A stretch of DNA of 64,000 bases, from assembly GCF_002162135.1 (NCBI RefSeq), contig NZ_CP021382.1, positions 1 through 64,000 on the forward strand, in the 5' to 3' direction. Each line of letters starts with the position of its first letter. Positions within the stretch are counted from its first letter, which is position 1. This document shows, in pieces, positions 18,416 through 27,915 of this stretch. Under the pieces are notes generated by a model. That model was not told where the DNA came from, ran no database searches, and was given only the letters and a program-made list of their open reading frames with translations. This DNA is from Cellvibrio sp. PSBB006. GTDB lineage: Bacteria > Pseudomonadota > Gammaproteobacteria > Pseudomonadales > Cellvibrionaceae. The translations under genes and the position numbers were made by a program.

Positions 18416-19354
18416 TTAGTGGAGCAGGGATTTTTCCAGTTCGGTGACGGAGTCGAACAGGTCGGCTACCAAACCGTAATCGGCCCATTGGAAAATCTGC
18501 GCGTCCGGGTCGTGGTTGATGGCAACAATCACGCGGCTATCTTTAATACCTGCGATATGTTGGGTTGCGCCGGATACACCGACGGCAATATACAAATCCG
18601 GTGCAACAACTGTTCCCGTTTGCCCGACCTGATATTCATTGGGTGCAATACCGGCATCTACCGCCGCGCGGGTAGCGCCGATCGCGGCATTCAGTTTGGT
18701 GGCGAGGGGCGATAACAGTTGCTGGAATTTTTCAGCGCTACCCAATGAACGGCCGCCACTGACAACAACGCGAGCAGTGCTCAATTCGGGGCGTTCACTC
18801 TTTTGAATAGCGCTGCTGACCCAGCGCGCCAGGGTTGTTGCTTCTGTTGCTGCCAGGGGGGCAATCGCTGCCAGGTTTTCACCTTCGATTGCCGGTTCAA
18901 ATGCTGTTGCGCGGATAGTGAAGATTTTAATGGCAGCATCGTTACGCACCGTCGCGTTTAAATGTCCGGCATAAATCGGGCGCACATAGGTGTTGCTGTC
19001 AATAATGGCGGTGACTTCTGACACCATATCGACATCCAACAGCGCTGCCACACGCGGCAACAGATTTTTACCGAAGCTGGTAGCCGCACCGATGATCGCC
19101 TGGTATTCGCTAGCGATGCTCACAATTAACGGTGCGAAGTTTTCAGCCAGCAGGTTTGCATAGCGTGCGTCATCGGCAACGCGAACGCGTCTGACACCGT
19201 TGAGCCGCGCAATTTGTTCGGCAATCACACCAATATTTTCGCCGGCAACCAACACATCAATGGCATCACCCAATACCGCAGCGGCGGTAATGGCTGAGCG
19301 TGTAGATGCACGCAAACTCTGTTGATCATGTTCAGCGATGATTAACGTACTCAT
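18416..19354 (-). CDS. etfA: electron transfer flavoprotein subunit alpha
   Basis: The 312-residue protein has the ETF N-terminal domain and a C-terminal FAD domain with the family motifs RVVVSGGRSLGSAEKFQ, AAVDAGIAPNEYQVGQTG, LYIAVGVSGATQHIAGI and VIVAINHDPDAQIFQWADYG. With EtfB it accepts electrons from acyl-CoA and other dehydrogenases and passes them to ETF:quinone oxidoreductase, encoded nearby at 21.2 kb. Its start overlaps the etfB stop by four bases, showing translational coupling. Confidence 0.97.
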   Translation of the reverse strand: MSTLIIAEHDQQSLRASTRSAITAAAVLGDAIDVLVAGENIGVIAEQIARLNGVRRVRVADDARYANLLAENFAPLIVSIASEYQAIIGAATSFGKNLLPRVAALLDVDMVSEVTAIIDSNTYVRPIYAGHLNATVRNDAAIKIFTIRATAFEPAIEGENLAAIAPLAATEATTLARWVSSAIQKSERPELSTARVVVSGGRSLGSAEKFQQLLSPLATKLNAAIGATRAAVDAGIAPNEYQVGQTGTVVAPDLYIAVGVSGATQHIAGIKDSRVIVAINHDPDAQIFQWADYGLVADLFDSVTELEKSLLH

Positions 19355-20103
19355 AATGAAATCCTCGCGTCGTGACGCAATTTATCGATCAGTTCCTGCA
19401 CGTTGGCAACCTTGACACCGGGTGAGCGTGCCGGCGGTTCTTCCACTTTCACTAACTGCAATTGACTGCTGGTGTCCACACCTAGGTCTGCAATGGCCAG
19501 TGTTTCCAACGGCTTTTTCTTCGCTTGCATCAGGTTGGGTAATTTCAAATAGCGCGGTTCGTTAAGGCGCAAGTCGGCGGTGACGACCGCAGGCAGGGCC
19601 AATTCAACAGTTTCCTGGCCACCGTCGACTTCGCGGGTGACCACTGCTTGGTTGTCGTTGAGGGTAATTTTTGACGCGAAGGTGCCTTGGCCGACATTCC
19701 ACAAAGCCGCCAGCATCTGACCGGTTTCAGCGGCATCTGCATCAATCGCCTGTTTGCCGAGCAGGAACAGATCCGGCTGCTCGCGTTTGGCAATGGCCAG
19801 CAGGAGCTTTGCTGTCGCGCGGGATGACAGCTCCGCGTCGCCGTCAATCAAAATAGCGCGGTCCGCACCCATGGCCAGGGCGTGACGCAGTACATCGTGA
19901 TGCTGGGCATTGCCGATGGTGACGGCCACAATCTCGCTGACCAGCCCGGCTTCTTTCAATCGCACCGCTTCTTCAACCGCATGTTCATCAAATGGATTGA
20001 TACTCATCTTGAGGGTCGCGGTGTCCACATCGGAACCGTCCGCCTTGGGGCGAACGCGGATGTTGTGATCCACGACGCGCTTGATACTGACTACCACCTT
20101 CAT
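19351..20103 (-). CDS. etfB: electron transfer flavoprotein subunit beta
   Basis: The 250-residue protein begins MKVVVSIKRVVDHNIRVRPK, as EtfB proteins do, with DVDTATLKMSINPFDEHAVEEA and the beta-subunit signature LPAVVTADLRLNEPRYLKLPNLMQAKKK. It binds AMP and forms the docking surface for dehydrogenases. It is the first gene of an etfBA operon read away from the LysR gene at 20.2 kb; the 125-base AT-rich gap between them must hold both promoters. Confidence 0.97.
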   Translation of the reverse strand: MKVVVSIKRVVDHNIRVRPKADGSDVDTATLKMSINPFDEHAVEEAVRLKEAGLVSEIVAVTIGNAQHHDVLRHALAMGADRAILIDGDAELSSRATAKLLLAIAKREQPDLFLLGKQAIDADAAETGQMLAALWNVGQGTFASKITLNDNQAVVTREVDGGQETVELALPAVVTADLRLNEPRYLKLPNLMQAKKKPLETLAIADLGVDTSSQLQLVKVEEPPARSPGVKVANVQELIDKLRHDARISL

Positions 20104-20228
20104 GGGTTGAATCCTCTTTGTATTGAGACGCTGCTACGCACAAGTGCGGCTAGTTTGTGACCATTGTAGGGGTAAAATGTTTATCTGTTAAGTTGATTAT
20201 ATTTATATAGTTAGTCAATAATGTTGAT

Positions 20229-21176
20229 ATGAAATACTCACTACGCCAATTGGAAGTCTTTGTTGCCATCGGTCGCCAGGAGAGCGTCTCCCGGGCGGCG
20301 GAGGCTTTGTCTTTGTCCCAATCTGCCACCAGCATGGCCCTGTCCGAGCTGGAAAAGCAGTTTGACACGCGCTTATTTGATCGCCACGGTAAGCGTTTGC
20401 AGCTCAATGAGCGGGGGCGGCAGATATTGCCCCAGGCCATAGAATTGCTGGATCGGGCGGAGCAGTTGGAATCCATGCTGGCCGGCGGTAGTGGCCTTGG
20501 GTCGTTACGTATCGGGGCTACGCTGACGGTGGGTAATTATTTGGCAACGATGCTGATTGGCGAATATATGCATCGCCATCCCGGCACGCGCGTCAAACTT
20601 GAAGTGCACAATACCGCCATGGTGGTGGAGCAAGTCGCTCACTTGAAGCTCGACTTTGGTTTAATTGAAGGCGACAGTCAGCATCCCGATCTGGAAATTA
20701 CGCCCTGGGTGGATGACGAACTGGTGATCTTTGCCGCACCGGACCACCCGCTGGCGGGGCGAAACCAGGTGACGCTGGATGATGTCACCAGAGAGGCCTG
20801 GATCTTGCGCGAAGCCGGTTCCGGTACCCGGCAGGTCTTTGATGCGGCGTTTCGTCATGTGCTGAATAAACTGGATATTCGGCTGGAATTGGAACACACC
20901 GAAGCGATCAAACGGGCGGTGGAGGCGGGTATGGGCATCGGCTGTATCTCGCGTCTGGCATTAAAAGATGCGTTTCGGCGCGGCAGTTTAATACCGCTTA
21001 ATATTCCCGGCCTGGACCTGAAACGCCAATTTAATTTTGTGCTGCATCGCCAGAAATTTCGCACGGCGGGTATCGAAGCCTTTTTGGATTTATGCCGCGA
21101 AGTTGCCCGCGGTGCAGCGCGCAGCGATGAAATTGTAATGAAGCGGCCCGATGGCCAGCCGATGGAATATCGTTAA
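20229..21176 (+). CDS. LysR-family transcriptional regulator, probable regulator of the ETF genes
   Basis: The 315-residue protein has the LysR winged helix-turn-helix at its N-terminus (YSLRQLEVFVAIGRQESVSRAAEALSLSQ, RLFDRHGKRLQLNERGRQ) and an effector-binding domain with AAPDHPLAGRNQVTLDD and the helix AVEAGMGIGCISRLALKDAF. It is divergent from etfBA and reads into the ETF:quinone oxidoreductase gene 33 bases on. This placement between the two halves of one electron pathway makes regulation of both likely; that is inference. Confidence 0.9.
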   Translation: MKYSLRQLEVFVAIGRQESVSRAAEALSLSQSATSMALSELEKQFDTRLFDRHGKRLQLNERGRQILPQAIELLDRAEQLESMLAGGSGLGSLRIGATLTVGNYLATMLIGEYMHRHPGTRVKLEVHNTAMVVEQVAHLKLDFGLIEGDSQHPDLEITPWVDDELVIFAAPDHPLAGRNQVTLDDVTREAWILREAGSGTRQVFDAAFRHVLNKLDIRLELEHTEAIKRAVEAGMGIGCISRLALKDAFRRGSLIPLNIPGLDLKRQFNFVLHRQKFRTAGIEAFLDLCREVARGAARSDEIVMKRPDGQPMEYR

Positions 21177-21209
21177 TGTTCTGGGTTAATTATTAAAAAG
21201 GAAACATTC

Positions 21210-22859
21210 ATGCAACGTGACAGCATGCAGTATGACGTGGTTATCGTGGGTGCAGGTCCTTCCGGATTAGCGGCGGCCATCCGCCTGAAGCAGCAGGCCG
21301 CTGCACAACAGCGGGAGGTCAGTGTGTGTGTGTTGGAAAAAGCCTCAGCGGTGGGCATGCATATTCTTTCCGGCGCCGTGATTGATCCTGTTGCCTTGAA
21401 TGAATTAATACCCGATTGGCAGGCGCAGGGCGCGCCGGTTTATGCGCCGGTAACAAGCGATAATTTTTTTGTCCTCGATGAAAAAAAATCCCACGCTATT
21501 CCGCATGTGTTATTGCCGCCCTTGATGCACAACAAAAATACGTACATCGTCAGTCTCGGCAAGGTATGCCAGTGGTTAGGCGAACAGGCCGAAGTACTGG
21601 GCGTAGAAATTTATCCCGGTTTTGCTGCAGCGGAAGTCTTGTACGACGAACAGGGTGCCGTGAAAGGTGTTGCGACCGGCGATATGGGCATTGCCAAAGA
21701 TGGCCAGCATAAACCGGAATACACACCGGGTATGGAATTGCATGCGCGTTACACGTTATTTGCCGAGGGCGCGCGCGGTTCACTGACGCGGGAACTGGAA
21801 ACACGTTTTAATCTGCGCGCTGACGCACAGCATCAACATTATGGTTTGGGTTTTAAGGAAATCTGGCAAATTGCACCAGAGAAATACCGCGCGGGTTCGG
21901 TGATCCATACGCTGGGCTGGCCGCTGGACAAAGACACTGGCGGCGGTGGTTTTATCTATCACCAGGCGGAGAATCAGGTGGCTGTCGGTTTCGTGGTGCA
22001 TTTGAATTACCGCAATCCGTACCTTTCACCCTTCGATGAATTCCAGCGTTTTAAAACCCATCCGCTGGTGCGCGATCTGTTAAGCGGTGGCGAACGTATT
22101 GCCTATGGCGCGCGCGCGATTTCCGAGGGCGGTATTCAATCGCTGCCGAAACTGGTGTTCCCCGGTGGTGCCTTGATCGGTTGTGCGGCGGGCATGGTTA
22201 ACGTGCCGCGCATCAAAGGTTCACACAACGCCATGAAGTCCGGCATGCTCGCCGCCGATGCGGCGCTGGCGGCGATCACGAGTGATCGTGCGCAAGATGA
22301 GCTGGTGCAATACGCCGAGGATTTCAAAACCTCTTGGGCTTATAAAGATCTGGATAAAGTCCGCAATGTAAAACCGGCGCTGAGTAAATTCGGCACCTGG
22401 GGGGGTATGTTGTACGCCGGTATTGATATGTGGCTGGCCAGTCTGGGTTTGCGTTTGCCCTGGACCTTGCGCCATAAAAATCCCGACAATGACAGTTTGC
22501 AGACGGTTCAGGTGGCGCAACCGATTCATTATGACAAGCCGGACGGACAACTGACCTTTGATCGTCTGTCTTCCATTGCACTATCCAACATCAGTCACGA
22601 AGACAACCAACCCAATCACCTCACGTTAAAAGATGACACTATTCCTGTGGCTTACAATCTGCCCACATTTGATGCACCGGAGCAGCGCTATTGTCCGGCG
22701 GGTGTCTATGAAATTCTGCCCGGCGATGCGGGGCCGCGTTTGCAGATCAACGCGCAAAACTGTATCCATTGCAAAACCTGCGACATCAAAGACCCCAAGC
22801 AGAATATTGTGTGGAAGACGCCGGAGGGAGGTAGCGGCCCGGCGTATATTGGCATGTGA
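21210..22859 (+). CDS. electron transfer flavoprotein:ubiquinone oxidoreductase
   Basis: The 549-residue protein passes electrons from reduced ETF to ubiquinone at the inner membrane. The FAD motif is VIVGAGPSGLAAAIRLKQQA; HILSGAVIDPVALNELIPDW and the conserved GLGFKEIWQI region follow. The C-terminal ferredoxin-like domain carries the [4Fe-4S] ligands in YCPAGVYE and CIHCKTCDIKDP. Length matches the family. It shares a direction with the LysR gene and completes the pathway encoded by etfBA. Confidence 0.96.
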   Translation: MQRDSMQYDVVIVGAGPSGLAAAIRLKQQAAAQQREVSVCVLEKASAVGMHILSGAVIDPVALNELIPDWQAQGAPVYAPVTSDNFFVLDEKKSHAIPHVLLPPLMHNKNTYIVSLGKVCQWLGEQAEVLGVEIYPGFAAAEVLYDEQGAVKGVATGDMGIAKDGQHKPEYTPGMELHARYTLFAEGARGSLTRELETRFNLRADAQHQHYGLGFKEIWQIAPEKYRAGSVIHTLGWPLDKDTGGGGFIYHQAENQVAVGFVVHLNYRNPYLSPFDEFQRFKTHPLVRDLLSGGERIAYGARAISEGGIQSLPKLVFPGGALIGCAAGMVNVPRIKGSHNAMKSGMLAADAALAAITSDRAQDELVQYAEDFKTSWAYKDLDKVRNVKPALSKFGTWGGMLYAGIDMWLASLGLRLPWTLRHKNPDNDSLQTVQVAQPIHYDKPDGQLTFDRLSSIALSNISHEDNQPNHLTLKDDTIPVAYNLPTFDAPEQRYCPAGVYEILPGDAGPRLQINAQNCIHCKTCDIKDPKQNIVWKTPEGGSGPAYIGM

Positions 22860-22939
22860 TGTCAGTTGACTCAGGGATAGAGAGGAATAGAATTTCGGAC
22901 ATTCGTCTTACCAGTGAACGCCAATGGCCTGGATCTGTT

Positions 22940-23788
22940 ATGTCTAACTCCACATCACTTTTCAATGATGTTCCGCTTGGTTTACAGCGCCGCGAAATCA
23001 GTGCGTCGGTGGTGGGTTGGGGCGGTTACATGGTGGCGCTTAGTTGTTATTGCACCCTCTATCAAGCCTTGCTGATGCCCACGCCGCCGGACTTTGTCGG
23101 TTCACTGGTCTGGGCGGTGCGTGAGTGGATTGTGTGGTTGTTGATTACGCCGCTGGTGTTCAAATCCTTGCGTCGCAATATCAATGGCAGCCTGTTTAGT
23201 TACTTGCGGGTCGGGTTCATCATCCTTGTGGCAACGGTGTCCTTTCGTGTCAGTGTTGATGTGATTACTGACACGCGCAGTGTCGCCGCGAGTGTGATGG
23301 TCTTTGTGCCGCGTTATATTGCGGCGGTGGCGGTGGTGTTATCGCTGTGGCATATCTATCTATTGAAATCGCTGACGCCGCCAGTTTCCAGACCATCGGC
23401 GCCTGCACTTCTCGCACCATCGGTTGTTGATAAGCCAGAGAACAAGGCGTCTTACCCGTCCGTCATCCTGGTCAGCAAAGGCAGCGACCAATGCCTGTTA
23501 CAAATTAATAAACTCGAATGTGTCGTGGCCGCGCGCAATTATGTGGAGTTATTTGCGGATGGCGACCAACCTTATTTGCTGCGCATGACCATGAGTGATG
23601 TGCAGGCGCTGTTACCGCCCGCCGATTTTGTCCGCATCCACCGCTCGCATATCGTCAACATCCACGCCATCGAACGCATCAAACGTCAATCGTCCGGCAA
23701 CGATCTGGTCCGTTTACGTAGCGGGCGGGAGTTGAACATCGGGCGTAAATTCAAGGAAGCCCTGGATCAGTTCGATGTGATTAATTAG
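22940..23788 (+). CDS. membrane-bound LytTR-domain DNA-binding regulator
   Basis: With the ATG at 22940 the product has 282 residues; the frame stays open to ATG 22859 and GTG 22856, overlapping the preceding stop, so the start is uncertain. Four membrane segments are likely (VVGWGGYMVALSCYCTLYQALL; EWIVWLLITPLVF; GFIILVATVSFRV; VFVPRYIAAVAVVLSLWHIYL). The C-terminal 100 residues are a LytTR domain (LECVVAARNYVELFADG, FVRIHRSHIVNIHAIERI, LRSGRELNIGRKFKEAL). Such proteins sense at the membrane and bind DNA directly. paoA starts 100 bases downstream on the same strand, making it a candidate target. Confidence 0.85.
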   Translation: MSNSTSLFNDVPLGLQRREISASVVGWGGYMVALSCYCTLYQALLMPTPPDFVGSLVWAVREWIVWLLITPLVFKSLRRNINGSLFSYLRVGFIILVATVSFRVSVDVITDTRSVAASVMVFVPRYIAAVAVVLSLWHIYLLKSLTPPVSRPSAPALLAPSVVDKPENKASYPSVILVSKGSDQCLLQINKLECVVAARNYVELFADGDQPYLLRMTMSDVQALLPPADFVRIHRSHIVNIHAIERIKRQSSGNDLVRLRSGRELNIGRKFKEALDQFDVIN

Positions 23789-23887
23789 TTCGTCCCTCCA
23801 TCCCGTCAATTGTCCCAAGCCAGTGGCGACGGGGCTCTGCTCACCGTTGTAATAGCGACACTTCTGTTCCTGCCGGAGGTGTTACGC

Positions 23888-24511
23888 ATGTCAGATAACG
23901 AAAATGAATCCGTGTCCTTGAGTCGCCGAGGCTTCTTTCGCGCCTCTTTTCGCGCGTCTGCCGGGGGCGCTGCCCTGATGGCAGGGCAGGGAGCCCTGGC
24001 CGACGCGCCGGATCAACCTAAGCCGCTGGATGCCCGCGCGCTTGTGCCCATCACCCTTCAGGTTAACCAACGTACCCATGAGGTGAAGGTCGATGTCCGC
24101 ACCAGCCTGCTGGATACCCTGCGCGAACACTTGCAGCTGACCGGCACCAAGAAAGGCTGTGACCACGGCCAGTGTGGCGCCTGTACGGTGATGATCAATG
24201 GCCGGACGGTGGCCTCCTGTCTGACGCTGGCGGTGACTGCCCAAGGGCAGAATATCCGTACCATCGAAGGACTGGCGCCGAGCGATACTGAGCTTCACCC
24301 CCTGCAAGCGGCGTTTATCAAACACGATGCCTTCCAGTGCGGCTACTGCACCTCGGGCCAGATTATGGCCGGATTGCAGTGCATTGAGAGCGGCCTGGCC
24401 ACATCACCTGAATCCATCCGCGAAGCCATGAGTGGCAACCTGTGCCGTTGCGCGGCTTATCCCAATATTGTGGCCGCCATTGCAGATGCCGCCAACGTGA
24501 TGGAGGGCTGA
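23888..24511 (+). CDS. paoA: periplasmic aldehyde oxidoreductase, [2Fe-2S] subunit (PaoA type)
   Basis: The 207-residue protein has a twin-arginine signal (SRRGFFRASFRASAGG). Two [2Fe-2S] clusters are ligated by CDHGQCGACTVMINGRTVASC and by the C-terminal motifs QCGYCTSGQIM and NLCRCAAYP. Length and Tat signal fit E. coli PaoA rather than cytoplasmic xanthine dehydrogenase subunits. The ATG at 23888 is chosen because it gives the Tat leader directly. Two bases separate it from paoB. The pre-folded complex would be exported through this subunit's signal. Confidence 0.92.
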   Translation: MSDNENESVSLSRRGFFRASFRASAGGAALMAGQGALADAPDQPKPLDARALVPITLQVNQRTHEVKVDVRTSLLDTLREHLQLTGTKKGCDHGQCGACTVMINGRTVASCLTLAVTAQGQNIRTIEGLAPSDTELHPLQAAFIKHDAFQCGYCTSGQIMAGLQCIESGLATSPESIREAMSGNLCRCAAYPNIVAAIADAANVMEG

Positions 24512-24513
24512 GG

Positions 24514-25518
24514 ATGCAACCTTTCCATCACTTTCGGATAAACACGGTAGATGAAGCGGTACAACTGGCCAGCCAGGCACATCAGCGCGGTCAGGCGGTT
24601 CGTTACCTCGCCGGCGGTACCACCCTGGTGGATCTGATGCGTCTGGAGGTTATCAACCCGCTGGTGGTTATTGACCTCGGTAATCTGCTGGACAGTCATA
24701 CAGCGTCCGCGCGCGTGCATGACGGTCGCTTGAGCTTGAGCGCCTTTGCATCCATGGCTGAAGTAGAGCGGGACCCAGTGGTGCGTCGTCAGGCACCGGT
24801 CATCGCAGAGTCACTGGCGCAGGCGGCCAGCCAGCAGATTCGCAATATGGCGTCGCTGGGCGGTAATCTCTTGCAGGAAACCCGCTGTCCCTACTATCGC
24901 GATACTGCCTGGGAAGCCTGCAACCGGCGCAACCCCGGTTCCGGGTGTGCAGCGCTGAACGGCGCGAACCGACAACATGCATTGTTGGGCGGGAATAACA
25001 CCTGCGTGGCAACTTATCCCGGCGATCTGGCGCAAGCCCTGATTGCGCTGGATGCCCGGCTGACGATTCACGGGCCGGCGGGGCAGCGCCAGCTTGCTGT
25101 GGCTGACTTGTATGGTCTTGATCCCTATCCGGGTAAACCGCAATTGCAACCGGCTGAGCTGATCAGCGCTATTCATATTCCTGTCGGTGCCCATGCGCGC
25201 CGTTCCTGCTATGTGAAGGTGCGCGACCGCAGCAGTTTTGCCTTTGCCCTTGCCTCGGCGGCGGTCGCGCTGAGGCTGGATCGTGCCCGTGTAGGTGAGG
25301 TGCATATCGCCCTGGGCGGTGTGGCCAGTATGCCTTGGCGGGCGAGCCAGGCTGAGCAATTCCTGATCGGCAAACGCCTTGATGAGGCAACCGCCGAAGC
25401 CGCCAGCCGTGTGGCTTTTGCCGAAAGCCGCCCATTATCCGACAACGGTTTCAAGGTGGAGTTGGGTGTGCAGACCCTAACGCGCGCCTTGTTGCAAGCC
25501 CAAGCCATGGAGGTCTAG
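24514..25518 (+). CDS. paoB: periplasmic aldehyde oxidoreductase, FAD subunit (PaoB type)
   Basis: The 334-residue protein has the xanthine-dehydrogenase FAD-domain motifs VRYLAGGTTLVDLMRL and RNMASLGGNLLQETRC. It also holds the cysteine-bearing insertion of PaoB, with Cys in RCPYYRD, EACNRRNPGSGC and the following NRQHALLGG; in E. coli PaoB this loop binds an extra [4Fe-4S] cluster. It has no export signal of its own and would ride with PaoA. Start and stop are two bases from the neighbouring subunit genes. Confidence 0.92.
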   Translation: MQPFHHFRINTVDEAVQLASQAHQRGQAVRYLAGGTTLVDLMRLEVINPLVVIDLGNLLDSHTASARVHDGRLSLSAFASMAEVERDPVVRRQAPVIAESLAQAASQQIRNMASLGGNLLQETRCPYYRDTAWEACNRRNPGSGCAALNGANRQHALLGGNNTCVATYPGDLAQALIALDARLTIHGPAGQRQLAVADLYGLDPYPGKPQLQPAELISAIHIPVGAHARRSCYVKVRDRSSFAFALASAAVALRLDRARVGEVHIALGGVASMPWRASQAEQFLIGKRLDEATAEAASRVAFAESRPLSDNGFKVELGVQTLTRALLQAQAMEV

Positions 25519-25520
25519 CC

Positions 25521-27713
25521 ATGTCCGCTGAATCAGCCAAACCACTTATTGGCGAGCCCTTGCCGCGTGTCGACGGGCGCCTGAAGGTCACCGGTAAAGC
25601 GCCTTATGCGGAAGATCTGCCGGTGAAAAACCTGGCCTATGGGCATCTGGTCACCAGCCGTATTGCTCGTGGACGCATCACGAAGATGGATATCAACGCC
25701 GCCAAGGCGTTGCCGGGCGTCTTGGCCGTCTACACCTGGCAGGATGTGAAAGGCAAATTTAAACCGACCACGTCTTCGGGGAAAGGCGGCTATGGCCCCT
25801 CGGCTTTTTTCCCGATGCAAAGTGATCAGATTATCTATGCCGGGCAGATCATCGGTTTTGTGGTGGCAAACACAGCTGAAATCGCGCGGGAAGCAGCACG
25901 CCGGGTTGCCGTCGAGTATGCCACCGAACCTGCTGCTGCCAGCTTTGATTCGCCCCGGGGTCGTACGTTGACGGTTGAAGAGGCTGGTGGCGGTAACAGT
26001 CATCTCACCAAAGGCGACGTGACTGCCGCCCTGCGCACGGCGGCGCAGGTGGTCGAGGCGGATTACGAAACCTCGGGCCAGGTCCACGCGGCAATGGAAC
26101 TGTATTCCTCCACCTGCTATTGGGAGGACGGCAAGCTGTTCTTCCACGAGCCGAGCCAGTGGGTGGGTGTCAAGCAATATGGGCTGGCAGAGCAGTTCGG
26201 CCTGAACCCTGAGGACGTCATCATTCGCAGTCCCTATGTGGGTGGGGGTTTTGGCGGCAAAGGCGCGTTAACACCGCGTATGGCCCTGGCTGCCCTGGCC
26301 GCCAAAGAATTAAAACGTCCGATTCGCTCTACCGATACCCGCAGTCAGGGGTTTATTACTATCGGTCATCGCGCGGAGACACGGCACCGCCTCGTGCTTG
26401 CCGCCAGTGAAGACGGAGCCTTGAGCGCCTACCGCCACGAAAGTTGGGAAACCACCGCGCGTCATGATCTGGTTTCCATGAATGGCAGCCATAACACTGC
26501 GCGACTCTACAACTGCCCCAATATTGAAACCCGTTTGAACGTCACTGAGGTGGATCGCACAACGCCTGCTGCCATGCGCTCACCACCGGAAGTGCCCTTT
26601 GTTTTTCCCATCGAGTGCGCCATGGACGAACTGGCGTACAAACTGGGGATGGACCCGGTCGAGCTGCGGCTGCGCAACGAGCCGAGCGTGGACCCGGTAA
26701 ATGGCAATCCGTTTACCAGCCGTTCGCTGACGGAATGCTACCGTCAGGCAGCGGAGCAGTTTGGCTGGCGCAAACGTGATCCGCGTCCGGGACGGATGCG
26801 CGAGGGGGATTGGCAGTTGGGGTGGGGGTGTGCGTCGACGTTGTATCCCACTTACTTTGGGCCGGGAACCGCGCGGGTGAGCGTCAGCCAGCACGGCAAG
26901 GTACTGGTCAGCGTCGCCAGCCACGATATGGGCACCGGGACTTACACCGTGTTAGCGCAGATCGCAGCGGAGGCACTGGCGGTACCGGTATCAGCGGTGA
27001 CAGTGGAACTGGGCGATAGCCGCTTTCCGCCTGCGCCTTGTTCGGGTGGCTCCATGACTACCGGCGTAATCGGCTCGGCCATCACCACGGCCTGTGCCGC
27101 CATTCGCCGCAAACTCGGCGACCAGCCGGGTAATATTCTGGAGTTATTGGCAGCGGACGGGCGGGGCTCCATTGAGGAGTTGGGTCAGTGGTTGCCGCCG
27201 GGTGCCAAGCAGGAAGCCATGACGGCGTTATATCAGGGGCGGCTACAGGCTGGCGGCGGTGCCTGGATGGAAGGACGTACGGCTTACGCCTTCGGTGCGC
27301 ATTTTGTGGAAGTCGCCGTCCACCGGCTGACCCGTGAGATTCGCATGCGCCGCAGCGTGAGCGCCTTTGCTGCCGGCCGGATCATCAACGAACGTACTGC
27401 CCGCAGCCAATTGATGGGTGGTGTGATCTGGGGTATCAGCTCGGCCTTACACGAGAAGCTGGAACTGGACCCGCACCACGCCCGCTACGTGAATGACAAC
27501 CTTGGGGAATACCTGATCTCCGCCAATGCGGATATCGGCAGGGTGGACATCATCCTGGTGCCGGAAGTGGACGACACCCTCGGACCAATCGGCGTGAAGG
27601 GCGTAGGCGAATTGGGCAATGTCGGGATGGACGCGGCCGTGGCCAATGCCGTGTTCCATGCAACCGGCAAGCGCATCCGCCGCTTGCCGATTCGTATTGA
27701 TGATTTGATTTAA
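25521..27713 (+). CDS. paoC: periplasmic aldehyde oxidoreductase, molybdopterin subunit (PaoC type)
   Basis: The 730-residue protein is close to the 732 of E. coli PaoC. It has the N-terminal hammerhead (PLPRVDGRLKVTGKAPYAED), the molybdenum-cofactor motifs VGGGFGGKG and CSGGSMTTGVIGSA, and the catalytic glutamate E697 in GVKGVGELGNVGMDA. The complex oxidises a range of aldehydes to acids, a detoxification role in the periplasm. The maturation chaperone PaoD/XdhC is not in the window, so it must be encoded elsewhere. A palindromic repeat and about 200 non-coding bases follow. Confidence 0.93.
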   Translation: MSAESAKPLIGEPLPRVDGRLKVTGKAPYAEDLPVKNLAYGHLVTSRIARGRITKMDINAAKALPGVLAVYTWQDVKGKFKPTTSSGKGGYGPSAFFPMQSDQIIYAGQIIGFVVANTAEIAREAARRVAVEYATEPAAASFDSPRGRTLTVEEAGGGNSHLTKGDVTAALRTAAQVVEADYETSGQVHAAMELYSSTCYWEDGKLFFHEPSQWVGVKQYGLAEQFGLNPEDVIIRSPYVGGGFGGKGALTPRMALAALAAKELKRPIRSTDTRSQGFITIGHRAETRHRLVLAASEDGALSAYRHESWETTARHDLVSMNGSHNTARLYNCPNIETRLNVTEVDRTTPAAMRSPPEVPFVFPIECAMDELAYKLGMDPVELRLRNEPSVDPVNGNPFTSRSLTECYRQAAEQFGWRKRDPRPGRMREGDWQLGWGCASTLYPTYFGPGTARVSVSQHGKVLVSVASHDMGTGTYTVLAQIAAEALAVPVSAVTVELGDSRFPPAPCSGGSMTTGVIGSAITTACAAIRRKLGDQPGNILELLAADGRGSIEELGQWLPPGAKQEAMTALYQGRLQAGGGAWMEGRTAYAFGAHFVEVAVHRLTREIRMRRSVSAFAAGRIINERTARSQLMGGVIWGISSALHEKLELDPHHARYVNDNLGEYLISANADIGRVDIILVPEVDDTLGPIGVKGVGELGNVGMDAAVANAVFHATGKRIRRLPIRIDDLI

Positions 27714-27793
27714 ACCGCTGCGGTTAAACGTTATTTGGACGCTTGGTTGGGGAAGATGCCTGGTGCGTTGACCCCAACATTTTTTTAAGAATA

Positions 27794-27833
27794 CGTAGAT
27801 CGCATTAGCCGCGCAGCGGCGTAATCCGACACC
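27794..27833. repeat. dispersed palindromic repeat, copy 2
   Basis: CGTAGATCGCATTAGCCGCG...GGCGTAATCCGACACC matches the reverse complement of the 18375-18410 element with a few substitutions and a longer loop. It lies downstream of paoC. Confidence 0.65.
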
Positions 27834-27915
27834 CTCTAGACCGATTAATATCCCATCACTCACCCCAACTCCGCTAAGATTCGCCCCCACATTTTTAAAT
27901 CCCACGGGAACCCTC

